Assembly (NCBI RefSeq): GCF_000214175.1
Contig: NC_015564.1
Span: 2,108,001-2,172,000, forward strand
Length of the DNA stretch: 64,000 nucleotides
Origin: Hoyosella subflava DQS3-9A1
GTDB lineage: Bacteria > Actinomycetota > Actinomycetes > Mycobacteriales > Mycobacteriaceae
Reading direction: 5' to 3'
This document shows, piece after piece, positions 1-8,340 of the stretch. The notes beneath the pieces were generated by a model. That model searched no databases. It was not told where the DNA came from and saw only the letters and a program-made list of their open reading frames with translations. The position numbers and the translations under genes were made by a program. Positions within the stretch are counted from its first letter, which is position 1. The number at the start of each line of letters is the position of its first letter.

Positions 1-432
1 ACCGCCGACGATGTCTTCCCAGAGGTCGACAGCCGCAGCGGTGCGCGTGGTGCCCAGCTGTTCCGCACGCTGGACCACGGTGGAATCGCTGAGGGTGCAC
101 ACGACGCTGTTGTCTGCTGGCAGACGTTTGCGCGTCACCCCGGAGGCAACCATCGCCGTGTCCGCAAGGATCGGGGCTCCCGCCCGCAGGGCCGCCCGCG
201 CCGTCTCGACAACCCCAGGCGTATACGACACTTCCGCGGGGAGGTCCGTCTGGCCGCACGCGTGGATCATCCGCACGACCACATCGGCTTCCGGGCCGGG
301 GAACCCGGATAGGTCCGCTTCCTCGCGGATGATGGCGAAGGATTGCCGGTAGATCGCGATGCCGTCGCGTTCGTATCCGTCGTGCATCAGTGCGGAATAC
401 CGCTCCTGGTCGGCCATTTGTGTCACAGGCAT
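1..432 (-). CDS. cobH: Precorrin-8X methylmutase, partial (C-terminus outside window)
   Basis: CobH moves a methyl group from C-11 to C-12 of precorrin-8X to give hydrogenobyrinate, a late ring step of aerobic cobalamin synthesis in the cytosol. The first 144 codons are present, from an ATG at 432 to the window edge; the family is usually about 210 residues. The N-terminal block RDGIAIYRQSFAIIREEADL and the later segment GAPILADTAMVASGVTRKRL are typical of the family. It reads on the same strand as cobG but is separated from it by a copper-resistance module, which is unusual because cobG and cobH are normally adjacent. The family call is secure; the missing end cannot be judged. Confidence 0.9.
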   Translation of the reverse strand, partial: MPVTQMADQERYSALMHDGYERDGIAIYRQSFAIIREEADLSGFPGPEADVVVRMIHACGQTDLPAEVSYTPGVVETARAALRAGAPILADTAMVASGVTRKRLPADNSVVCTLSDSTVVQRAEQLGTTRTAAAVDLWEDIVGG

Positions 433-469
433 GGGCGTGAGTCTACGGCCCTTTCCGCGGCGCCCGGAA

Positions 470-787
470 TCACGACCGAACGAGGCGCGTGATTGCGTCC
501 GACACTTCCTTCAGCTTGGCCTCTGCCTCTGGGCCGCCTTCGGCGACAGCCTCCGCGACACAATGTGCCATGTGGTCGTCGAGCAGTCCGAGCGCCACAG
601 CTTGCAGCGCACTCTTCATCGCCGACACTTGGGTGAGTATGTCGATGCAGTACTTCTCGTCTTCGACCATGCGCTGCAGCCCTCGGGCCTGCCCCTCAAT
701 GCGGCGTAGCCGCTTGAGGTAGGCATCCTTGCTGGTGATGTAGCCGTGATGGTTGCCGGTGGTGCACGTCTGGTCTTCCATCGTCAT
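470..787 (-). CDS. csoR: Copper-sensing transcriptional repressor CsoR
   Basis: This is a 105-residue all-helical Cu(I)-responsive repressor of the CsoR/RcnR family (DUF156). The Cu(I) ligand triad Cys-x(n)-His-x3-Cys is visible as C47, H72 and C76, with the same spacing as the M. tuberculosis protein (C36, H61, C65). The family start motif YLKRLRRIEGQARGLQRMVE is present. Its ATG overlaps the copA stop as ATGA (784-787), so the two are translationally coupled in a copZ-copA-csoR operon. It probably represses this operon and the divergent DUF305 gene through the palindrome at 3353-3367. A second in-frame ATG lies two codons downstream (781). Copper specificity is inferred from the ligands and neighbours. 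Confidence 0.95.
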   Translation of the reverse strand: MTMEDQTCTTGNHHGYITSKDAYLKRLRRIEGQARGLQRMVEDEKYCIDILTQVSAMKSALQAVALGLLDDHMAHCVAEAVAEGGPEAEAKLKEVSDAITRLVRS

Positions 788-3069
788 GTGCCTTTCGCTG
801 AAGCCGACAAGAAACTGCCTTTGAACCTGCGAAGCCGCAGACTATTTCCGACAACAAACAACGACGATAGCGCCATTGCCGCACCTGCCATCATGGGGTT
901 CAGCAACCCCGCCGCGGCAACCGGCAGCGCCGCCACGTTGTACGCGAACGCCCAGAACAGATTCCCCTTGATAGTGCGGAGTGTGCGGCGGGAGAGCCGG
1001 ATCGCGTCGACGGCGGCGCTCAGATCAGGCCGGATAAGCGTGAGATCACTCGCGTGTATCGCCACATCCGTGCCCGATCCCATGGCGATGCCCAGGTCGG
1101 ATTGCGCCAGGGCCGCCGCATCGTTGACACCATCGCCGACCATCGCAACGGTGCTGCCTTCCTGCTGCAACCGGGTGATGGTCGACGCTTTGTCCTCGGG
1201 CATGACGCCGGCGATCACGTCATCGATTCCAACGTCGCTGCCGATAGCACGAGCGGTTGTCTCGTTGTCACCGGTGAGCATGATTGTTCGCAACCCGAGT
1301 TCGCGCATCCGTCGGATCGCCGCGGCTGACTCGGGTTTCACCGAGTCGCCGACCACGAGCACTCCGCGGGCGGATCCGTCCCACGCGACCGCGACAGCGG
1401 TGAGGCCCTGCCGTTCCGCAGCGCGTGTGGCCTCGGTGAGAGCAGGCGGCAGTGTCATCCCCGAGTCGGCCAGCATCGCGGGCCTCCCCACCATTGCGAA
1501 TGTTCCGTTCACTTCTCCGCGGACACCAAGCCCGGCAAGGTTCTCGAACTGCTCGACGCCCGGCAGGCTGGATACTTCCTCGCGGGCCGCGGCAGCGATC
1601 GCCCGGGCTATGGGATGTTCGGAATAGTCTTCCAGCGCGCCCGCGTAGCGGAATGCGTCAGCTCGCGTGGTGGAGTCAGCGGTGATGACCTCGCGCAGGG
1701 ACATCTGACCTGAGGTGATCGTGCCTGTCTTATCAAGGACGACGGTGTCTACAGTGCGGGTTGACTCGAGCACCTCAGGCCCCTTGATGAGGATGCCGAG
1801 CTGGGCACCACGTCCCGTCCCGACGAGCAGAGCCGTAGGTGTGGCAAGGCCGAGTGCACAGGGGCAGGCGATGATCAGTACCGCGACCGCAGCGGTGAAC
1901 GCGAACTGGACCGATCCGTCGCGCACCAGCCAGAACACAAAGGCGGCGCTCGCCAGTGCGATCACGAAGGGGACAAACGTGGCGGAGATTCGGTCGGCGA
2001 GCCGCTGAATGTGTGCTTTACCCGTTTGGGCGTTCTCGACGAGCGTGCGGATCTGAGCGAGTCGCGTATCGTCGCCGACACCGGTCGCGCGGACAACAAG
2101 TCGTCCGGAAGTATTGAGTGTGGCACCTGTGACGATGGAGCCGGGCGCGACGTCGACTGGCACGGATTCGCCGGTCAGCATCGATTCGTCAACGGCCGAC
2201 GTCCCGTCTGTCACCTCGCCGTCTGTGGCGACCTTCTCACCAGGACGGACGACGAAGCGGTCGCCGACCGCAAGGTCACTCACTGGTATCCGGACCTCGT
2301 TGCCGTCACGCAGGATCGCGACGTCTTTCGCGCCGAGGTCAGCGAGCGCACGCAGCGCGGCACCGGCACGGCGCTTCGACCTGGCTTCCATGTACTTGCC
2401 TGCCAGGATGAATGCGGTGATGCCTGCGGCGGCTTCCAGGTAAATATTTGCCGTGCTATCGCCACGCGCGGGGATCAGCGTGAATTCGTGGGTCATGCCC
2501 GGGTGTCCGGCCATGCCAAAGAAGAGGGCGTACACCGACCAGCCGAATGCCGCGAGAGTACCGATGGAAATGAGTGTGTCCATCGTGACGGTGCGGTGGC
2601 GCGCGTTGACGATGGTCGCCCGGTGGAAGGGCCAGCCGCCCCAGGCGACGACGGGCGTGGCGAGAGCGAGTGACACCCACTGCCAGTAGGTGAACTGCAG
2701 TGCCGGAATCATCGCCATCGCAATGACGGGGACGCTAAGTACCCCGGAGATCGTGAGCCGCAGCCGGAGCTTCTTCACAGCGGCGTTATCTTCTGCATCG
2801 ATGTCGGCTGCGGTGCCGTTGACATCTGGCCGGTGCAAAAGCGCCGTGTAGCCGGTCTTCTCGACGACGCTGATGAGGTCGTTGGGCGTCACGTCATCTG
2901 CTGCCGTGGTGATATGTGCCTTCTCGGTCGCGAAGTTCACGCTAGCGGTGACGCCTTCGATGCGGTTGAGCTTCTTCTCGATCCGCGAGGCACACGAAGC
3001 GCACGTCATGCCACCGATATCGAGGTCAATGACTTTGGTAGCTGGCTGATTGTCCAGAACGGATCTCAT
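784..3069 (-). CDS. copA: P1B-type copper-translocating ATPase
   Basis: This inner-membrane ATPase exports Cu(I) from the cytosol. In 761 residues it has one N-terminal heavy-metal-associated domain with GMTCASC (C23, C26), the actuator TGE at 299-301, the transmembrane CPC metal site at 402-404, the phosphorylation motif DKTGT at 446-450, the HP locus at 485-486 and the hinge GDGVND at 645-650. The distal YN pair near 710 and the M-x2-S type segment near 733 complete the Cu(I)-ATPase signature. Length is normal for a one-HMA CopA. It lies 46 bases downstream of copZ and overlaps csoR by four bases. Regulation by CsoR is inferred. Confidence 0.96.
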   Translation of the reverse strand: MRSVLDNQPATKVIDLDIGGMTCASCASRIEKKLNRIEGVTASVNFATEKAHITTAADDVTPNDLISVVEKTGYTALLHRPDVNGTAADIDAEDNAAVKKLRLRLTISGVLSVPVIAMAMIPALQFTYWQWVSLALATPVVAWGGWPFHRATIVNARHRTVTMDTLISIGTLAAFGWSVYALFFGMAGHPGMTHEFTLIPARGDSTANIYLEAAAGITAFILAGKYMEARSKRRAGAALRALADLGAKDVAILRDGNEVRIPVSDLAVGDRFVVRPGEKVATDGEVTDGTSAVDESMLTGESVPVDVAPGSIVTGATLNTSGRLVVRATGVGDDTRLAQIRTLVENAQTGKAHIQRLADRISATFVPFVIALASAAFVFWLVRDGSVQFAFTAAVAVLIIACPCALGLATPTALLVGTGRGAQLGILIKGPEVLESTRTVDTVVLDKTGTITSGQMSLREVITADSTTRADAFRYAGALEDYSEHPIARAIAAAAREEVSSLPGVEQFENLAGLGVRGEVNGTFAMVGRPAMLADSGMTLPPALTEATRAAERQGLTAVAVAWDGSARGVLVVGDSVKPESAAAIRRMRELGLRTIMLTGDNETTARAIGSDVGIDDVIAGVMPEDKASTITRLQQEGSTVAMVGDGVNDAAALAQSDLGIAMGSGTDVAIHASDLTLIRPDLSAAVDAIRLSRRTLRTIKGNLFWAFAYNVAALPVAAAGLLNPMMAGAAMALSSLFVVGNSLRLRRFKGSFLSASAKGT

Positions 3070-3115
3070 GAGAAAACTCCATGATCAAATTTGGTCAAGT
3101 CACGCTGATCGACTG

Positions 3116-3322
3116 TCAGGCGACGGTGTATCCGGCTTCATCGACAGCCGCTCGAACTGCTGCCTCGTCGAGTTCATGGTCACTGGTGATGGTGACGGCG
3201 CCACTGGGCAGATCGACGTCAACGCTGGTGACTCCGTCGACATCCGCGATCTCAGAACGAACGGCGCTCTCGCAATGCCCGCACGTCATACCCTTGACGG
3301 TAATTGTTGTGGTAACTGGCAT
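3116..3322 (-). CDS. copZ: Copper chaperone CopZ (HMA domain protein)
   Basis: This 68-residue ferredoxin-like protein is a single heavy-metal-associated domain with GMTCGHC (C14 and C17), which binds Cu(I) and delivers it to CopA. It is the first gene of the copZ-copA-csoR operon, so its promoter must lie in 3323-3394, where the CsoR-like palindrome sits. The ATG is at 3320-3322; on the coding strand the AGGAG-like sequence GAGAGGAGCC lies just upstream. Size and motif match the family; the role follows from context. Confidence 0.92.
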   Translation of the reverse strand: MPVTTTITVKGMTCGHCESAVRSEIADVDGVTSVDVDLPSGAVTITSDHELDEAAVRAAVDEAGYTVA

Positions 3323-3352
3323 GATGGCTCCTCTCGGTCAATGATGCTAGGG

Positions 3353-3367
3353 TACCCCCGTAGGGTA
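3353..3367. promoter_or_regulatory. Candidate CsoR operator
   Basis: The sequence TACCCCCGTAGGGTA forms an inverted repeat (TACCC-N5-GGGTA) in the 72-base gap between divergent copZ and the DUF305 lipoprotein gene. It resembles the G/C-tract palindromes flanked by TA that CsoR repressors bind. One box here could control both directions. Binding is inferred. Confidence 0.65.
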
Positions 3368-3394
3368 TGCGTAGCAACTGGGGAAGGAATGACA

Positions 3395-3979
3395 ATGCGC
3401 AAGCGACTCTTCGCAGCGGTCACCGCAGCAGGTCTGGCGATCGCGCTGGCAGCGTGCGGCACCGATGATGACAACAGCACGGACGAGACGGTGGAGAACG
3501 GCACCGCGGAAGTGTCTGAAGAAGCAAAGTTCAACGAAGCTGACATCGAGTTCGCCCAGGGGATGATCCCGCACCACGAACAAGCGGTGGAAATGAGCGA
3601 CATCATCCTCGACAAGGACAACATCGACCCTCGCGTCGAGGCCCTTGCAGAAGAGATCAAAGCGGCCCAGGAACCAGAAATCGAGATGCTCGAAGGCTGG
3701 CTCGAAGCGTGGGGCGCGGACACTACCCCAGAAATGGACCACGACATGCACGGCATGATGGGCGAGGACGACCTGGCTGCCTTGCGTGACGCTGAGGGCG
3801 TCGAAGCGGCACGGCTGTTCCTCGAGCAGATGATCGTGCATCACGAGGGCGCAGTCGTCATGGCCGAAGCAGAAACGCTTACGGGCTCGAATCCTGAAGC
3901 GCTCGAACTCGCACAAGAAATCGCCGACACTCAGCGCGCCGAAATCGACTCGATGCGGATGCTCCTCAACGAACTCTAA
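3395..3979 (+). CDS. DUF305 lipoprotein, probable copper-associated
   Basis: This 194-residue secreted lipoprotein has a signal peptide ending in the lipobox LAAC (Cys21), then an acidic linker and a DUF305 ferritin-like helical domain. The domain carries two His-rich repeats, QGMIPHHEQAVEMS and EQMIVHHEGAVVMAE, plus a Met/His-rich loop MDHDMHGMMG. DUF305 proteins often accompany copper-resistance genes, and the Met/His pattern fits periplasmic copper binding. I chose ATG 3395 because GGGAAGGA sits six bases upstream; ATG 3389 would abut that site. The gene is divergent from copZ and shares the CsoR-like box. Its stop overlaps the end of the convergent cobG. Copper binding is inferred. Confidence 0.85.
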   Translation: MRKRLFAAVTAAGLAIALAACGTDDDNSTDETVENGTAEVSEEAKFNEADIEFAQGMIPHHEQAVEMSDIILDKDNIDPRVEALAEEIKAAQEPEIEMLEGWLEAWGADTTPEMDHDMHGMMGEDDLAALRDAEGVEAARLFLEQMIVHHEGAVVMAEAETLTGSNPEALELAQEIADTQRAEIDSMRMLLNEL

Positions 3980-5106
3980 GCGCGGATCTGATACCCGTCC
4001 GGCGTAGCGACGACGACTGAAATGTCGCCGGGCGGTGTTCCGCATGCGCGTTCGCAGCCCACCCAGTGCTGCTTGCCTTCCACCGGTGAGCTTCCGGTGC
4101 CCACGGCGTGCGCTGCGTCCGCCTGAACGTCGGCGACTGCCTTGGAGCACCCAGGGCTCCCTGTGCATGCCGAGACATCGATCCACGGTGACTCGGCGTC
4201 AAAAATCAGGCCCATCGGAGCAAGAACACGGACCACCTGCTCGGCGCGCCATTCATCGAGGTCACTGATCACCAGGGTTCTCCATGGAGTGATGACGAGC
4301 CCGCGTTCGATCGCGGCGAGGAACTCGCCAAGGCGTGAGTCGAGACGGCCGAGCTTAAGACCCGCACCGAGGGCGATTCGATCGTCTTCCTGCGTGATCC
4401 AGCCGATCGGTGGCAGTGGACGTGAGCTGATCGCGACCGGGGAGTGATCAGGATCCGCGCTGAGCCCTAGGTGATCGACGATCTCGTTCCCGCCCCGCGG
4501 CAGTTCCTTCACCCGCCACTCAGATGAGCGGACTGTGAGAAACGCGCGAGAAGTCCTGATGAGCAGCGGCACGGTTTCATCTGGCGTTACCCGGATTCCG
4601 GTGTCCTGCCCAGCGAGGAGGAGCGCGACTGAGGATTCGTCGTAGACCATCGCGGCAATGTCTGGATCCAGCGCCGCGACGTCGCCACGTCCATCATCGA
4701 TCGCCATCAGGAATCGGCCGGGAAGGTCCGCAAGCACCTCGTCACCGCGAAGCGCTACGTCGAGGTCACTGACCCATGTCCGCACGTCTGCGAAGCCACC
4801 GATCAGGCCGCTGAGCGGCGAACTCAGGATATTGCGTACTCGTTCATGCGTCGCCGAGGGCAGCAGTCCTGCGTCGGCGAGCAACGCCGCAACAGTCGTG
4901 CCGTCACGTATTCCACGGATCTGAATGTTGCCGCGCGAGGTGAGCTCAAGAATGTCGTTGCCGTGCTCGCGCGAAATCATCGCCAGCGTCTGCATTTGCT
5001 CTGAAGTCAGCGCGCCGCCGGGCAAACGGACACGCGCGAGCAAACCGTCCGCGGCTTCGTGTAACCGTAACGCGCCCGGGCACCGATCTTCTGGCTTACT
5101 ACTCAC
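3976..5106 (-). CDS. cobG: Precorrin-3B synthase
   Basis: CobG is a sirohaem/[4Fe-4S] oxygenase that converts precorrin-3A to precorrin-3B in aerobic cobalamin synthesis. The N-terminal DRCPGALRLHEAADGLLARV, the sirohaem-type region THERVRNILSSPLSG and the cluster cysteines near the C-terminus (ACTGSPGCSKAV, then VGCERACG) match the nitrite/sulphite reductase-like fold of CobG. I prefer the GTG at 5106 (376 residues): the longer ORF begins at ATG 5154, right beside a strong hairpin, and the family homology starts after the GTG. Clear Shine-Dalgarno support is lacking for either start. It is transcribed away from cobN. Tail-to-tail overlap with the DUF305 gene leaves no terminator between them. 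Confidence 0.9.
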   Translation of the reverse strand: MSSKPEDRCPGALRLHEAADGLLARVRLPGGALTSEQMQTLAMISREHGNDILELTSRGNIQIRGIRDGTTVAALLADAGLLPSATHERVRNILSSPLSGLIGGFADVRTWVSDLDVALRGDEVLADLPGRFLMAIDDGRGDVAALDPDIAAMVYDESSVALLLAGQDTGIRVTPDETVPLLIRTSRAFLTVRSSEWRVKELPRGGNEIVDHLGLSADPDHSPVAISSRPLPPIGWITQEDDRIALGAGLKLGRLDSRLGEFLAAIERGLVITPWRTLVISDLDEWRAEQVVRVLAPMGLIFDAESPWIDVSACTGSPGCSKAVADVQADAAHAVGTGSSPVEGKQHWVGCERACGTPPGDISVVVATPDGYQIRA

Positions 5107-5155
5107 TCGACCAGGGTAGCTGCGGTCATCCAGCTGGCACCACACACCGAACATG

Positions 5156-5187
5156 CCGACGGCACACCCCTGCAGGTGTGCCGTCGG
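5156..5187 (-). terminator. Perfect 13-bp hairpin, probable terminator
   Basis: The arms CCGACGGCACACC and GGTGTGCCGTCGG pair perfectly around a six-base loop. The hairpin sits 27 bases after the acyl-CoA synthetase stop (5215, minus strand) and before cobG. No T-run follows, so it may be a weak or factor-dependent terminator or an mRNA 3'-end stabiliser. Confidence 0.6.
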
Positions 5188-5214
5188 GACTGCGGGTGTG
5201 TGGCCGCCCGGGAT

Positions 5215-6753
5215 TCAGTGAACCTGTCGTTCCTGCCCCTGCCAGAACGGCTGGCGGAGCTTGAACTTCTGGACCTTGCCGGTGGCGGTGCGGGGGAGCG
5301 CCTCGATGAAGTCGATCCGCTTCGGACATTTGTACCCGGCGAGGTGCTCACGACAGTGAGCGATGAGCGCTTCACCCGTCAACTCGGGATCCCGCGACAC
5401 TACAAGTGCGGTGACGAGCTCACCCCACTTCGGGTCAGGGATGCCGATCACGGCAACTTCCTGGATCGCGGGGTGCAAGCTGAGTGCGTCTTCAACCTCG
5501 ATGGACGACACATTTTCGCCACCGGTGATGATCACATCCTTCTTGCGGTCGGCGATTGTCAGGTAACCGTCCGCGAGGGTGCCGCCGTCACCGGTATGAA
5601 ACCAGTTGCCCTGCATCACACGGTCGGTCTCTTCCGGGTTCTCCCAGTACGCATCGAGAGAGTGGTTGCTGCGTGCCAGGATCTCACCGGTTTCATTTGT
5701 CGTGATGCGCACGCCGAGCGCTGGAGCACCGGCACGGACAAGGTTGCGTGCACGCTCACGAGTCTCGAGGTCACACCATTCCGACCGCATCCGGTTAAAC
5801 GTCAGCAGCGGTGCGGTTTCGGTGAGGCCGTAGATCTGAATGAACTCCCAGCCCAATTCTTCCCACACCCGTTCGATCGTGCGAGTCGCGGGTGGCGCGC
5901 CCGCGACAATGATCCGCAGCGTGCCGTGACCGGGAATAGGGCCGTTGCCCAGTGCCTTCCACTCCTCGACGGCGTCGAGAGCGGCGGAGACAACCGCCGG
6001 CGCCGCGCACATCATGGTGACGCCATGCTCCTGAACACGCCTGAGGATCTCGAAACCATCGATCTTGCGGATGACGACGTGCTTGGCGCCCATGCCGGTG
6101 ACCGTATACGGCATTCCCCACCCGTTGGCATGGAACGTGGGCAAGGTATGGAGGTAGACGTCGTTGTCATTCACCCCCGCGTGCAGTCCGAAGATCGCCG
6201 CGTTGAGCCATAGGGCCCGGTGGGTCAGCTGCACACCTTTCGGCCGGGCGGTCGTGCCGGACGTGTAGTTCAGGGTGGCAGTCGCATCTTCGTCGCCTTC
6301 CCACGGCACCGGTGTGATGCCGAAGGCGAAGATCTTGTCGTCATCCTCACCCAGCACATATTTATGTGGCACGTCGAGGTCGTCGAGGACCTCCTTGCGC
6401 TCGGGGTCGCAGAGGACAACGTCAGCGCCCGAATGCTCGATGATGTACTTGATTTCCGCCGCCGCGAGCCGGAAGTTCACCGGCACGAGGATCCTGCCCC
6501 ACGCTGACACGCCAAACAGTGAGATCAGAAGCCGGGCCGAGTTGTGCGAGATGATCGCGACCCGGCTTCCTGCAGGAACACCAAGCTGGTCAAGCCGTGC
6601 GGCCTGCGCCGCGGCGTAGTCAGCCATTTCACGGTAGGTGAACGCTCCGAGGGACTGAGCGGGCTGGTTCGGCTCGTCGACGATTGCGATCCGATCGGGA
6701 TAGACCGTCTGTGCGCGGTAGAGATGATCAGCGATGGTGAGCGGGAATTTCAT
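5215..6753 (-). CDS. Acyl-CoA synthetase (AMP-forming, FadD/FACL type)
   Basis: This ANL-superfamily enzyme activates a carboxylic acid through an acyl-AMP to the CoA thioester. In 512 residues the P-loop YTSGTTARPKG lies at 163-173, YGLTE at 308-312, the hinge region WFHTGD at 384-389 followed by DRKKD, and the C-terminal catalytic lysine at K493 in RTATGK. I chose ATG 6753, the start of the family homology (KFPLTIADHLYRAQTVYPDR). The longer open frame upstream runs through the MHS transporter gene and is spurious. It lies 44 bases downstream of that transporter on the same strand, so the pair probably forms an uptake-and-activation operon for an organic acid. The substrate is not predictable; medium- or long-chain or aromatic acids are possible. 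Confidence 0.9.
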   Translation of the reverse strand: MKFPLTIADHLYRAQTVYPDRIAIVDEPNQPAQSLGAFTYREMADYAAAQAARLDQLGVPAGSRVAIISHNSARLLISLFGVSAWGRILVPVNFRLAAAEIKYIIEHSGADVVLCDPERKEVLDDLDVPHKYVLGEDDDKIFAFGITPVPWEGDEDATATLNYTSGTTARPKGVQLTHRALWLNAAIFGLHAGVNDNDVYLHTLPTFHANGWGMPYTVTGMGAKHVVIRKIDGFEILRRVQEHGVTMMCAAPAVVSAALDAVEEWKALGNGPIPGHGTLRIIVAGAPPATRTIERVWEELGWEFIQIYGLTETAPLLTFNRMRSEWCDLETRERARNLVRAGAPALGVRITTNETGEILARSNHSLDAYWENPEETDRVMQGNWFHTGDGGTLADGYLTIADRKKDVIITGGENVSSIEVEDALSLHPAIQEVAVIGIPDPKWGELVTALVVSRDPELTGEALIAHCREHLAGYKCPKRIDFIEALPRTATGKVQKFKLRQPFWQGQERQVH

Positions 6754-6797
6754 GGTGTGTCGTCCAATCGTGGAGGTAGGAGGAGCAACGCGCCAGG

Positions 6798-8222
6798 TCA
6801 GGCGTTGATGTTGCGGTCCTTCGTCTCGAGGATCTTGTAGGTGCACAAAACGCTGATGGTGGACAGCGCTGCGAGCATTACCCCCACCCAAATGGCGCCT
6901 GGTCCGGCGATGAGCGGCGCGGCGATCAGCGGTGGAAGCGCACCACCGAGGATGCCGGCGAGGTTGTAACCCATACCTGCGCCTGTGTAGCGGTACCGGG
7001 CCTGGAACATCTCTGGCAGCAGCGCACCCGCCGGGCCGTAGGCGACACCGAAGATGGTGAGCGTGCCGAAAAGGCCGATGGCGAAGGCGAGCGGACCGCC
7101 CATGTTCAGGATGGGGAACAGCACGAGCACCCAAGGAATGGCGAGGCCACAGGAGACCATGATGACCTTGCGGCGCCCGATGCGATCGGACCACAGCGCG
7201 GATGCGGCAGTGGAAAGGCCGAAGAACACTGCAGCGACCATGCCCATTGCGAGGACGTAGTTGCGGGACAGGTTCAGGGTGCCGACACCGTAGTTCGTCA
7301 TGAACGCGGTGCCCATGTAAAAGAGCGAGAACAAGCTTGCGAGCGCGCCGGCGGCGATGAAGATTTCCTTGCTCTGGTACCGGAATGCGTCGAGGAACGG
7401 CAGCTTGTTGACGGCGGGTGCATCAGCGGCCGGGGTGGCGGCCTTCTTCTCGAGCTTCTCACGGAAGACAGGCGTTTCGGCAACAGCGAGACGGACCCAG
7501 AGTCCGACCGCGACGAGGGCGAAGGACAGGATGAACGGGATGCGCCATCCGTATTCGAGGAACGCGGTGCTGGTCGTGCCGAGGGTAAGACTCGCGATAA
7601 GGAAGGTGGCGCTGGAAAGGAAGAAGGCGAAGGCGGGGCCGAGCTGCGGGAACATCGCATACATTCCGCGCTTGCCTTGCGGGGCGTACTCCGCGGTCAG
7701 CAGCGTTGCACCGGCCCATTCACCGCCCACGGCGAAACCTTGCAGGAATCGAGCCGTGACCAGCAGTATTGGCGCCCAGATTCCGATGCCGCCTTCGAAG
7801 AGGCCGAAGGCACCTGTTTCATAGCCAGGGAGCAGCCCGATGCCGACCGTCGCGAAGCCCATGATCAGCAGCGTCCACACGAGGGTGCGCTTGCGGCCGA
7901 TCTTGTCGCCAAAGTGGCCGAACAGAATCGCGCCGACAGGACGTGCGAAGAACGCGACGGCGAATGTCGCGAACGATGCGAGCGTACCTGCCACGGGATC
8001 GGCAGATGGGAAGAACACCGCTGGGAACACCAGCGCTGCAGCGGTGCCAAAGATGAAGAAGTCGTAGAACTCGATCGTGGTGCCGATCGAGCTCGCGGCC
8101 GCCACGCGGCGCATGCTCGTCTTCTTCTGATTGGGATCCTTGTGTGCCGACGGAGCTGCAGCTTGCGGCGGCGGAGGCGGTGGCGGTGGGGCAGTACGAA
8201 TCGTAGACACCCTTTGTCTCAC
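6798..8222 (-). CDS. MFS transporter, metabolite:H+ symporter (MHS) family
   Basis: This integral membrane protein of 474 residues has about 12 transmembrane helices. It carries the MHS entry motif ASSIGTTIEFYDFFIFG, the loop 2-3 motif GHFGDKIGRKRTLV and the FLQGFAVGGEWAGA segment, as in shikimate, alpha-ketoglutarate and proline/betaine symporters. The N-terminus is odd: an uninterrupted run of eight prolines followed by an Ala/Lys-rich stretch before helix 1. The start is GTG at 8222; a GTG four codons later is also possible. It is probably co-transcribed with the acyl-CoA synthetase and preceded by the LuxR-type regulator gene. Substrate unknown; an organic acid is likely from context. Confidence 0.9.
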   Translation of the reverse strand: MRQRVSTIRTAPPPPPPPPQAAAPSAHKDPNQKKTSMRRVAAASSIGTTIEFYDFFIFGTAAALVFPAVFFPSADPVAGTLASFATFAVAFFARPVGAILFGHFGDKIGRKRTLVWTLLIMGFATVGIGLLPGYETGAFGLFEGGIGIWAPILLVTARFLQGFAVGGEWAGATLLTAEYAPQGKRGMYAMFPQLGPAFAFFLSSATFLIASLTLGTTSTAFLEYGWRIPFILSFALVAVGLWVRLAVAETPVFREKLEKKAATPAADAPAVNKLPFLDAFRYQSKEIFIAAGALASLFSLFYMGTAFMTNYGVGTLNLSRNYVLAMGMVAAVFFGLSTAASALWSDRIGRRKVIMVSCGLAIPWVLVLFPILNMGGPLAFAIGLFGTLTIFGVAYGPAGALLPEMFQARYRYTGAGMGYNLAGILGGALPPLIAAPLIAGPGAIWVGVMLAALSTISVLCTYKILETKDRNINA

Positions 8223-8235
8223 TCTCTCGGATCAA

Positions 8236-8251
8236 GCCCGAAATATCGGGC
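8236..8251. promoter_or_regulatory. Inverted repeat upstream of the MHS transporter
   Basis: GCCCGA-N4-TCGGGC (arms 8236-8241 and 8246-8251) lies 14 bases upstream of the transporter start, in the 118-base gap after the LuxR-type gene. The position suits an operator or a leader hairpin. No regulator can be assigned with certainty. Confidence 0.35.
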
Positions 8252-8340
8252 AGGTTGTCTGGTGTAAGACAAAAGTAGTGATGCGGGTCACGCACCAATA
8301 CCCCCGAAAGGGTGTAGTGCTCAGCGCGCAGTCCGAAAGC

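Noticed and set aside
2011-2673. Plus-strand frame of 220 codons opposite copA
   Set aside because: Antisense of a complete CopA with all motifs.
5107-5154. Longer cobG start at ATG 5154
   Set aside because: It would start one base from a 13-bp hairpin, and family homology begins after the GTG at 5106; kept only as an alternative.
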